From Lottia gigantea (Eukaryota; Mollusca; Gastropoda; Lottiidae): a DNA stretch of 64,000 bases. The stretch lies in contig NW_008708400.1 of NCBI RefSeq assembly GCF_000327385.1, positions 3,643,840-3,707,839 on the forward strand. Direction: 5' to 3'. Shown here piece after piece: positions 23,705-34,020 of the stretch (its first letter is position 1; the number at the start of each line of letters is the position of its first letter). The notes beneath the pieces were generated by a model. It was not told the DNA's origin and ran no database searches. It saw only the letters and a program-made list of their open reading frames with translations. The position numbers and the translations under genes were made by a program.

Positions 23705-24332
23705 ATGGTGAGGAAATTACCAATGTTGGTAATGACGATAACATTTACTGGCTTTCTTTTAAGTTTTGTGTATGGTGACCAATGGTTCAAGATGGTCGAC
23801 TGTCCCGATTTCTTTCCGGGGTATGAAACAAGTTTTGCTAACTTGCTTGTTAGTACCATTTACAACTGTGTTTACCAAGCTGAAAAAGAACCCACTGTCA
23901 AGTCATTGGTATTTCACAAAGATTCTCAAACTGGTAAAAAAACTTGCTATTTATATGCAGAGAATGCATCAAGTTGTGAAGGCTCCGTGGGAGGGGATTC
24001 TGAAAATACCTATTTATTTAAGGTAATTATTTTATTGAAAATTAACAATTAATTACAATTTATAACAATAGGCAGTTTTATGTAGATGTTTTTATTAAAA
24101 TTTCCACCAGTATGTTACAATACATTCAATTTCTACATACAGGTAAGCATTATGACGCAATTGCCAACATTGTACATGTTTTTGTTTTGTGCTCCAAGTA
24201 TATTGTTGAATATCTGTTATAATTTTCAGCCAAATGATAATTGTGGGAACGGAGGAAGTCTAACTGAAGATAAATTAAGTTGTGACTGCAATGATGGATA
24301 TTTTGGACCATTTTGTACGGAATTGGCGTCAG
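23705..24332 (+). pseudogene. truncated tandem duplicate: secreted PAN/apple-like + EGF exons, no fibrinogen exon found
   Basis: Two coding exons, 23705-24022 (106 codons) and 24230-24332 (34 codons plus one base), match exons 1 and 2 of the gene at 3565-10837 in sequence, phase and splice sites. The acceptor is TTTCAG|GTATTCAAA and the donor AAG|GTAATT. Both frames are open, the signal peptide is intact and all domain cysteines are kept (DQWFKMVDCPDFFPGYETS, NCVYQAEKEP, CGNGGSL...CNDGYFGPFC). No fibrinogen-domain exon is recognisable between 24333 and the next gene, a region occupied by mobile elements. Either the gene lost its last exon, or it makes a short PAN-EGF protein ending by intron retention, which would stop at 24412. 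The preserved frames argue for recent duplication or continued function; I lean to a truncated copy. Confidence 0.6.
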
Positions 24333-24696
24333 GTAAGATGAATCTTATATCAAAGGTTTTAAACGCCCATTTCAGATTCTATACAGATTCTTCAGAAGAC
24401 CTAACAATATAATTCACACACTCAGAGTTGAACAACCATTTCTTTTCTTTCTTTCTTTCTATATATATCTTTCTTTACATCTAATATCTTTAACTATATC
24501 TTAAGCTAAAAGCACAATCCTCGATGCGTATGGCAAATCGGCTCTGAGGACAAAACGAACTTTAAATACAAATAATGACAAGGTCTTTCAATAATATGAC
24601 GCGAGACGTGTGCAAATGATAAAACAATACATAATAACGATTCTAACCATTTTATAGGCCCTAAATCTTCTAATGGCCAGGAAACTCTTTCTTTTT

Positions 24697-25972
24697 ATAC
24701 GCCCACATTATAATCTGGTCGTATATTGTCGTCACCCCGGTCCGTCCGCCCGTCCGTCTGTCCGTCCGTCAACATTTCTTGTGAGCACTATAGAGACTAC
24801 AGTTTTCATCTGATTTTGATAAAACTTGGTGTGATGCTTTAGATTGATAAGATCTCGGTCAAGTTCGAGTTTGGCATATTTTCGATGAATGGTTTTTGAG
24901 ATATTGCCCTTGACTTAGCACGCCTTGAAATTTGTTAAAAATAGTTCGTGAGCAGGATTGAAGCTACAGTTTTCATCCGATTCTGATGAAACTTGGTGTG
25001 ATCATTGGAATTCATAAGATCTCGGACAATTTCTAACTTGACGCATTTTCGATGAACGGTTTTTGAGTTATTGCCCTTGACTTTGTAAAAACACGTCAAA
25101 TTTGTTAAAAATAGTGTGTGAGCACAATAGAAGCTACAATTTTCAACCGATTCTGATGAAACTTGGTGTGATCATTGGAATTGATAAGATCTCGGACAAG
25201 TTCTAACTTGACGCATTTTCGATGAAATGTTTTTGAGTTATTGCCATTAACTTACGAAAAATTTTACAAAATTTTGTGGAATTATTCAGCATAAATAATT
25301 TCTTCAATATGAGAAAATTCGTACTTTAGTCACTAAAGACTGTTTTATTATTTCTGACAGCTGCCAGTGGGCGTATGTTACCTTGCATCGCAAGCTATCT
25401 TTCTGTATATATATATATTGTTATATTGTGAGAGATTGTGCATCATGTGCGTCATGTACTTGATCACACCAACATGATCTGTCCATTTAATATAAATTAA
25501 TGTACTCGTGTATTTGTTAAACAGGTTATCAATTGAGGTATAGTGTATATGTTGTTTTTTTGGTTTTTTTGTTCTTTTTTTTTTCGTTTTTTTTTTCTCA
25601 TTCATTCATTATATAGTCCCCATGGTTGAATGTTAGATAATAACTCAAATTCCACTCACTGAAAAATCGTCTATTTCAAACTTGACCAAGATCTCATTGT
25701 AATAAATTATCACACCTGATTTCATTAAAATCAGATCAGTCAAGGGCAATAACTTAAAACCCATTCATCAAAAAATTGTCAAATTCGAACTTGAACAAGA
25801 TCTGATCACACAAAATTTGATTTAAATCGGACTAAAACTGTAACCTCTATTGTGTTCACAAACCAATTGTGGACGGACGGACGGACGGACCGACCGATCG
25901 ACCGACGGACCGACGGACAGGGGCGACGACAATATACGACCACATATTCATGTGAGCGTATAAAAATACATA
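24697..25972. mobile_element. 1.28-kb inverted-repeat element with ~169-bp internal tandem units
   Basis: The ends TTTATACGCCCACATT...GGTCGTATATTGTCGTC and GACGACAATATACGACCACA...GTGAGCGTATAAAA are inverted. Both sides carry GTCCGTCC/GGACGGAC runs. Inside the left arm are three head-to-tail units of about 169 bp starting near 24781, 24951 and 25121 (AACTTGGTGTGATCATTGGA, TAAGATCTCGG, TTTTTGAGTTATTGCC). Degenerate inverted units occur at 25640-25860. The central part (25340-25530) is related to 21095-21780. Confidence 0.7.
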
Positions 25973-27485
25973 TACACAAGTACAATGACATGTGTATGAG
26001 ATGGAGAAGTTTATGCTTACGTGATCAAGTACATAAACACCAGATGTGAAGGCACAAATACATCAATATGAAAAAAAACCCAAAAAAACCCGCAAGCCAA
26101 AAGTCAGTGTAAGTGCTGCGAGGATACCAAACCCTACTCTATATCATGTTCTTATTTTTCTATGAAGGGGGAAGTAGGATTTACCCATGCTCAAGACCAG
26201 CTTTAAAGATACTTACTCATCCGGACATTTTGATTTTGCCAAATTAAAAAAAAATATGCGGTAGACATGTGGGAAAAGAGTTAAAAATTATTGAATTAGA
26301 ATAAACAATCGAATCATCTAGGATATTGAACTATAATTGTTAGAGTCAAATATTAGCTAGCAGGCCTATTATTGGTCAAATCTAAGAGTTGAAAGATATG
26401 GCTCACAGACACCAACCCCATAGAAAAAAATGAACATGGACCCCGAGAGATACAAAAGCGACAATTAGGTAATATGATTAAAATGGTATGGTAACACAAT
26501 TTTAGTGACGTAATTAATACCGGTTTGGAAAGGAAGTATACTTCAAAAATTATTCTTCGAAAAATATTAAAATCTGATGCTAATTATCCCCTTGATCATT
26601 CCATTTCAAAATTGACAATATCTGGTTTTTGGTTAAATTTTTTTTTAGTTATTGCCCATAATTTATTGAAAGTTGTTCAAACTTTGGGCTATTGTTATTG
26701 ATTTAAAAGAATTTTTTGAGAGAAATTCAGTATACATAATCTACATGGAATCTAATTCCATCGTTTGATCGTAAAGGGTAATGAGGCCGACCAAATTTTT
26801 TCGTATTTGGGGATTCTGGTTCTCTAACACATGATAGCTACACGACTTGAAAAGTCCACAATCTTAAGAAATGGTCAAATAATGTCTGTCCGCGAAGCCT
26901 TGAAAACGGGTCGACACATGTACGCGTCTGTTTATACTTGGGAGAATGGCGCTAAAGCACTGTCTGATTCCACCAACCGCGTTGCGTATATAGCAGGTGA
27001 CGGCATAAAATATATAGATCCAGCTTTAAGCATGTAGGCCAATCCGATCGGTTCGACAGACTTGGAAAACGTTGAAAACTTAGATGATAGAAACGAGGGG
27101 CAAAATGGGAAAGATATAATGGAACACCGGAAAAGGGGGCGAAATGGGAAAGGGGCAAAGTAAAGAAAAAAAGGGCGAATCGGAAGGGACATTATGGGTT
27201 GTGGCGAAATGGAAAGGGCGAAATGGGAATAAATTAGGTTCGAATTGGGACGGGACGAAATGAATTGTTTTTTTAGTTAATTAATTCCTTTGCAACCAAT
27301 TTAGCAATTTGCATTAGAAGTTTTGGTTATGGAACCGGTCAGACTTAGTCGTAGAGAATCATTCATCAAGTAGCACTTAGCACGAAAGGTATTTTTTCTC
27401 AAAGCTGCGGCTAGTCATCTGGTGTCATATGTAAAGTCAGTCACAGCCAACAAGGGAACCTATGCAAGTTGGCTGGCTCACGGGT
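25973..27485. other. gene-free stretch with GGGCGAAATGGG repeats
   Basis: No recognised gene. About 27090-27265 holds irregular GGGCGAAATGGGAA-type repeats also seen at 1150-1345. A 68-codon open frame at 26831-27037 has no recognisable domain. Confidence 0.4.
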
Positions 27486-27680
27486 CTAAGCGATATGACT
27501 GGATTGTACGCCATTAGGGCTTACGCTATCATACAATCCAACCAAATTGTTACAAAAAAAAAAAAAACAAAAAAGGTGGCTATTGCCGCACTGTGAAGAT
27601 GCCCCTATAGTTGCCAGATAAATCTGTTCTAATTGGGTGAAAAAATCCGTAACTTCAGCTACAGTCTTAGGGTTCGGAGC
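27486..27680 (-). pseudogene. orphan exon, possibly last exon or fragment of the thioredoxin-like family
   Basis: On the minus strand, TCATATTTCAG is followed at 27680 by an open phase-0 frame of 64 codons beginning APNPKTVAEVTDFFTQLEQI. Phase 0 is what exon 4 of the upstream minus-strand thioredoxin-like gene (ending 29379) needs, so this could be its final exon. Its first 20 residues also resemble the end of exon 4 in that family (TWTAEQFQKEIDDIYE), so it may instead be a fragment of a fourth paralogue. A poly-T/poly-A run interrupts the middle, and no close polyadenylation signal is seen. Confidence 0.35.
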
Positions 27681-27707
27681 CTGAAATATGACAAAAGAAG
27701 TTAACAT

Positions 27708-29378
27708 ATATTGTTAACTGTAGTCTTAAACCAAGATGAACTATTTGCACAAAATACAATGCATTCGTTTTTTGTCTTATATTAATTGTACCATAATCTT
27801 ATAATGCTTAAACCTAATGGGTCTGTCATTTATGTATATAATCTTAAATGTTTAGATTTAGCCATAACAATTGATTTGTTTAAATAAATGAATAATAATA
27901 TTAAATATGTATGATCATGTCTTTTATGCTGTGACTCTGATATCTCATATTTTCTTTGTGGTCATTGTACAACAAGAGTATCAGAATCATCATAGCATCT
28001 TAAGCTAGGGACTACATTCATGTCGCAATATAACTATCACTTGACAAATGATTGTCCAAGAAGACACAACGAAATCCTACATTTATTACTGAGAAATTGA
28101 ACTTTACTGAAACTGTGGAATATTGTCGAATGACTTTGATTTCTAAAATGTAATTGAAATGCATATTTTAAGTTGGATTTATTTGAGTTTGTGTACATGC
28201 ATATGATGTATGCAATTCCATGTTTATCAATAACAATATTATGAGATAGATGTTGTTAACGTCTACCTAGGCCAGTGCTTTCTCTCATAAAACCTTATAC
28301 TACAAGAGTTTTTCAGGTGGTAAGAATTTGATATCTCTAAAGGTTCAGTTCGATTGGTGATTCTCGCTCCAACTTAGGATTTTGCTTTCTTTTCTCACAT
28401 TTTTTTACATTTTAAAATCTAAATAAAAGTTAGATCATATTAATGGGAAATGTTTTCCTTCAAAAATACGTCAATTTGAGAATTTCTTTTCCTATTTCTA
28501 TTTGACTTTATATATGGCAAAGTCTCAAGAAATGAGTCGTTATTTTAACATTCCAAGGCGGATAATTATGGACGCACATGGTTTTGAAGGCTTAAATTTC
28601 GACAGTCAGCTGTGAACCCTATTACTGATTAGCTTAGCTGAAAAATTACCATTTCTGGGACTTAAGAACAATTGGTCAAGCAAATCTGCCCCTTTAAGCA
28701 AAACTTTAGTGGTTATGAAGTAGGCGAGTGGATGGAAGTGAGAACTATTTTAAAAAATAGTTTTGATAGCAGGGTTACATCTCAAAGCCACTTTCCACTG
28801 CCTCTGTTAGGTGTGGATATCTTTAGATTAGTAGTAAAACTAGGTTGATTGAATGAGTTTTATTTCATTAATAATACATGTTGATTGTTGCTGGAGTTCT
28901 TTCACTTGGTTTGATCTGATTATCTACCTTTTCTGAATTGGAAAATAAGGTAAAAATTAGAAACTTATTAAATCGTTGAGCTTACGCCTTTTCTTGTGTA
29001 GGCTCCATATTAGAACAATGTTTCTCAGGTGTCGATTTAATTATTTTATTGGACTTCTTGAGACATTCAAGTCCTCTAATAAAATTGAATTATACGTGCT
29101 ATCTTACTTGTAGGCCGTTTTATCCGATTACTTATTTCAAGTAAGAACATACCACGAATAGGTAAAACCCATTCAAATATTTTTTACAATTTTAATGATA
29201 ATGTTTAACGCGTGCTGACTTTTGATAAATGAATAAATGATATATCCATAAAAGTATCTGTCTTCATAGAGATTAGGGGTTTTCAACCATCTTTCTATTC
29301 TTTCTTTTACCCCTTTCAGGATCCTTCATCGAAAACATTCCCCCATTTAGTTGAGTATAATGTATGATAGTTGATTAC
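27708..29378. other. gene-free stretch
   Basis: AT-rich. A dispersed repeat lies at about 28510-28700 (related to 31625-31957 through AAATTTCGACA, CTGTGAAC, CTATTAC, GATTAGCTTAG and a CCCCTTTAAGC end). Nothing else recognised. Confidence 0.4.
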
Positions 29379-31350
29379 CTCATAGATGTCATCTATCTCC
29401 TTCTGAAATTGTTCTGCAGTCCAAGTATGGGTAGCGGGAACTTGGAAACCGTTAATGTAGAATGTTGGCACCGTTAAAACGGCTCCTGGAATGATAATTT
29501 TCATTTGTTAGGTAATAATTGAAATCAAATATTACGGTCTGTGGAAGTGAAAACTGTTCATGATTATCCTTTGATTTTTTGTATTTATTATGAAATTTGT
29601 TACGCTATAAAGTAGGTAAGATCATGAAGGTAAGATGCTTCGTGATAAAGTCCATAAGAGGAAAAAGAAGTATGGGATTTCCGTGGATATAAATCAAATT
29701 TTACAAATATTGCTTAAAAAATACGTACAACAGAAAAAATAATCAATGGCACTATTGTCTTAATGCTATCGGCACCATTGACACCTTTATTTTCAGTTAT
29801 AAAAAAATTTCTTACAAAAATTAGATATTAGAGCTAACACTTTTTTTCAAATTCTAATCATGGTTTATATCTTTAAAGAAATCTTACTTGAACATCCATA
29901 TCTATGGACCATTCTGGCAGACTTTTCAGCATCACCACTGGATGTTAACTGATTGTAGAATGTGGATCGATTGATTCCTAATTCTTCAGCAATATCAGCT
30001 AATTGTCTACAAAACCAGCAGATTTAATTGAGTATTTATCCGGAAATTTCCGTTAAAACTTTGAAATTAAGGGCGAAAAAAGTGTGAAATGTAATTTGTT
30101 TTCTTACTTTTTTAATCATTCCCGTATAAATTGTAAATATTGATAATTACGCCACTAGGTTTTTATTTCTATTGTGTATGAAATAGATCTCCATATATTA
30201 TACTCTGTCTTAGATTGCTCTGCTTTACATATAGTATATAAATCGCTGGCTAAGACCTTTAAAATAAAGTTTTCACACTCAGCAAAGTTATCCTTAATTC
30301 TTTCACATTTTAATGTATTTAAAGGGACAGTTACGCCATTTTTCTATCAATCGTACCTTAGTCTCAAATATTTTCACATGTGTTCACAGCTCAACGTCGA
30401 AATTTCAGTTTTCAAATCCACGTGTGTCCAGAATTATCCGCGTTTGAAAATTAAAGATTTTTTCTTGAGACACCGCAGAAGAGACAATAGAAATAGGAAA
30501 ATAAATTCCTAGTTTAAGATATTTTTGAAGGAATTATAAAATTTTCGTACATTTCTAGTACTTCTGAAAACTATTTACATGTATTCAAGAATCAACCCCC
30601 AACATGTCGCATCTATCCCTTTAATTGCAATTTTTTTTCTTATTTTATTAAACAATAATGTATTTTTGGATACCATAGGTATAGCCTTATATATAACGTA
30701 TTGTTTTAAATTATATAGAGAATAAAATAAAAAGTAAAATAAAAAAAAAAGGAGAATTTATTAGGCTTACTGCGTTTTAAGTCGAAATCTAGTTATATTT
30801 TCTTGATATCGATATTGTCCTTACCTCATGATTTCAATCTCCGTTTTGTTGTTTGTGGCATAATTAGTCAACTCATCAAAGGCACCAAAGATCGATTCAA
30901 TCCAATCATTTGTTTTTCCACCATGTGACAATTCATGCACTATTAGGGCTCCCTGAAAGAGATTGACGGTATATCTAGTAATATATTATTTTACCTTGTT
31001 TGGATGATTAGTTCTCGATACTAAATAAAACAATCAGCTGTATGTATGATTGAGCATATAATTACCTTGGTTACTTTGTGAGAATTTCGGAAAAAAGCTA
31101 ACGGAAAAAGATGAAATATCAGTTCAAGCCTTTCGGGTCCATAATAGTTTGCCACATTCTTAAGTGCGGGAAAAACGGCTTTGCTTTGAGAACACATCAA
31201 ATCAATGAAGACTTCGAACTTAGTAGAAGAATCATTTCCTTTTTGATACACAACGCCGGGTTCACGCTTCAATACATCAAATCCGGCATTCGCAAACTGT
31301 AGGTTCTGTACTACATACAAATACAAACAAACACCTTTGAAAGAGAACAT
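29379..31350 (-). CDS. secreted thioredoxin/DsbA-like fold protein, CxxS type (copy 1)
   Basis: Minus-strand exons: 31350-31066, 30952-30825, 30006-29888 and 29485-29379. All have AG/GT borders and consistent phases (0, 2, 1, 0), giving 213 codons. Residues 1-22 form a hydrophobic leader. FEVFIDLMCSQSKAVFP holds a CSQS motif (Cys53) where DsbA/thioredoxin proteins have CxxC. LTVPTFYING carries the likely cis-Pro loop. The middle is helical, as in the DsbA insertion. Exon lengths 128 and 119 equal those of the copy at 35960. The final exon is uncertain: exon 4 could join the orphan exon at 27680, or read on to a stop at 29316. With a single active-site Cys it is more likely a binding, isomerase-like or redox-dead protein than an oxidase. 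Secretory-pathway location is inferred from the leader. Confidence 0.75.
30319..30624. mobile_element. TTAA-flanked MITE in thioredoxin-like gene intron
   Basis: TTAA at 30319-30322, then AGGGACAGTTACGCC; at the other end ATCTATCCCT, then TTAA at 30621-30624. The terminal AGGGA/TCCCT inverted repeats and TTAA duplication suggest piggyBac-type mobilisation. Relatives in this window lie at 3990-4330, 12270-12530, 28510-28700 and 31625-31957. Confidence 0.65.
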
Positions 31351-31624
31351 TGTTCATTTGAAATTAATTCAATACTGAGATGGTTTAATTGACACAGGTG
31401 GTCGTGTTATTCATTTCATATAATGTATTGATTTAATTCATTTCGTATGAAAATCACTAGACTTTAAACTATATATTTTGAGTAATATAGATTATAATCA
31501 AGATGCCTATACATGTATACAGTTCCAACAATGGCTACCATGTAATTTGAATTTGTATCTTTTTGTATCTTTCTCCAGATTTGATCACAGTTCCAAGTTA
31601 TTACAATCAGTTACACATATATGT

Positions 31625-31957
31625 TTAAGGCCATGGTTTGTCATTTTCCTGGGTTGATTTGGATCTTGAAAATATGTAAATAGTCTTCATTGCTTCTAGA
31701 ACTGCATGAAAATCGCATAATCGCATCAAATATACTTCAAACTAGAAATTTATATAATATATATTATATGACTGAGTTTCAAGAAAGACGAGTCGTCATA
31801 CTCCTTTCATACTCGGTAGTTTTTTACACACATGGATTTGAAGGCTCAAATTTCGACAATGATCTGTGAACACTATTACCGATTAGCTTAGATTGAAAAT
31901 TCCCGTTTCTGAGACTAAGTTCGATTTGTCAAACAGATGGCAAATCTGTCCCTTTAA
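31625..31957. mobile_element. second member of the TTAA MITE family
   Basis: Carries ACACATGGATTTGAAGGCTC, AAATTTCGACAATGATCTG, CCGATTAGCTTAG and an end ATCTGTCCCT followed by TTAA. It is opposite in orientation to 30319-30624. Confidence 0.5.
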
Positions 31958-33117
31958 GCAAGTTTAATTACAGACGCAACAAATGTCGAATAGTCATTCT
32001 AACGAGCTGGCATTAGGCACTACATAGCAAATAAGATCTCTCGACAGTCGAAAAGGAAAAGGCTATGTGCCGACATATCTAAACATCCGTTCACATTTCC
32101 TCATAAACACTCTAGAATGTACAGTTTAAAACCAAAATGAAGAGCAAGATCGAATTTGAGAGCTCTCTGAACATTATCTTTCCTGATAGTGAATCAAATC
32201 GATTATAAACAAACTTGGTATGAGGTGTATGATCTTCATTCAGAACTTCATTCAAATATTCATACCAAAATGTAAGGTAGAAAAACTGTCAGAGAAAATC
32301 AAACAGAATATGATAGTAATGCGTAAAAGAAAGTTAGAAAGGTAGTTAAAGAAAGAAAGAAATTATCACACGTTACATTGCAACGCTAAGGTTCTCGTTT
32401 ATTTTTTCTGTGGAAAAAACCTCTTGGTAAATAACCTATAACGCATTAGCTGGACCCGTTTACTATCCAACTGATTTTCAGCACATGGCCGGTATCGAAT
32501 GTAGTGACCAAGTAGCAAGCACACTAACAGTGAGTTTTGTCATCTTGTTAGGCGCCTAATATATTCTGTAAGTATCATTATGTTTTCAGTAAGCTGAAGA
32601 CCACTCCTCCAATTACAAAAAAACCAATCAACCCAAAAAGTAACTCAACTTAGGTTTACAAAAATCTTTTCTACTAGTTGATCCTTTGAAAAATGTCTTG
32701 GTATTCCCTGGCTATCCATTCCCATTTACAGCTTGGTCAACAGTACAAGCCTTTCGTAAGTCTTATATGGATGCCTTTAGCTACAGAGAACTGTTCCTGA
32801 TATTTGAAAACGAGGCCTATTAACTATGGAACTATAGAATAACTTTAGGCCTTTTATGGAGACCTAATCATATAATTTGGTTTTGACCGTCTTCTTTCAC
32901 TAATATAATTAATTATTGGAAATAAAACACCATTTTATATAATGTATGTATATAATATTCATATACTCATATACATGTACAGTATTTTATCGATTTCAAA
33001 GTTAATTATTCAATATTTTGCGTTATCATAAATCTAAAACATTCTATAACTATGACACAACCAATTTGTATCTCACACTTTCCATAAGAACGAAAATGAT
33101 ATCAAAGTCCTTATTTT
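31958..33117. other. gene-free stretch
   Basis: AT-rich intergenic DNA between the minus-strand and plus-strand thioredoxin-like genes; no exon, repeat array or element recognised. Confidence 0.4.
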
Positions 33118-33655
33118 CACTTAGTATACAGAGATCGACATACCATAATAATTTTACCTGTCATTATAATGTCACCTAGTATACAGAGATCAACCTACCA
33201 TAATAATCTTACCTGTCATTATAATCTCACCTAGTATACAGAGATCAACCTACCATAATAATCTTACCTGTCATTATAATCTCACCTAGTATACAGAGAT
33301 CAACCTACCATAATAATTTTACCTGCCATTATAATCCCACCTAGTATACAGACTTCAACCTACCATAATAATCTTACCTGTCATTATAATCTCACCTAGT
33401 ATACAGAGATCAACCTACCATAATAATCTTACCTGTAATTATAATCTCACCTAGTATACAGAGCTCAACCTACCATAATAATCTCAGCTAGTATACAGAG
33501 ATCAACCTACCATAATAATCTCAGCTAGTATACAGAGATCAACCTACTATAATAATCCCACCTAGTATAAAGAGATCAACCTACCATAATAATATCACCT
33601 AGTATACAGAGATCAACCTACCATAATAATCGTATCTGTCAACGCACCTAGTATA
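33118..33655. repeat. 55-bp minisatellite
   Basis: About ten tandem units built on CACCTAGTATACAGAGATCA, ACCTACCATAATAATC and TTACCTGTCATTATAATC. Full units are 55 bp; some are shortened to about 37 bp by loss of the TTACCTGTCATTATAATC part. Confidence 0.9.
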
Positions 33656-33662
33656 CCTACTA

Positions 33663-34020
33663 TAAGCATCATGATAATGTGGTGGCTAATTGAACTAGAT
33701 GCTTGCTCGCTAACCTGAAGGTCTAGGGATCAATCCCGGCGTAGGTCGAGATAATACCTTGGGATTTTTCAACCCAGTTTACCCCTGTCAGTGATGCAGG
33801 TAAGTAGGGCTGACATGGAAAAGGCGTCTAGTCGTTAGGATGGGACAATAAACTGTGCACGTTAAATATCCCTCGACAGTTGGAAATCGAAAAAGAGCCG
33901 ATATCCTGGCATAAGTTCTCTTATTGCACCCTGTATGGAGTTGCCCGTCTTCATTAGCCCACATGGTAAAGAAAAGACGAACGTAAAACTCCATACATTT
34001 CATTTGATTTCTCACTCAGA
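33663..34020 (+). mobile_element. tRNA-derived SINE, diverged copy
   Basis: Aligns by eye with the better copy at 40631-41002: CTTGCTCGCTAACCTGAAGG, GGTCGAGATAATACCTT, CCCTGTCAGTGATGCAGGTA, GCGTCTAGTCGTT, CCTCGACAGTTGGAAATCG and AAAACTCCATACATTTCATT. The B-box region (GGGATCAATCCC) is altered. Confidence 0.8.

Noticed and set aside
26831-27037. 68-codon plus-strand frame
   Set aside because: Protein-like composition but no recognised family and no supporting splice or promoter signals; length is within chance.
24333-29300. Search for a fibrinogen exon for the duplicate gene
   Set aside because: No stretch resembling the WLGL, DxDND or GGWW motifs was seen on the plus strand.
33118-33655. 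Regularly spaced repeat that superficially resembles a CRISPR array
   Set aside because: Units are head-to-tail without unique spacers and the genome is eukaryotic; it is a minisatellite.
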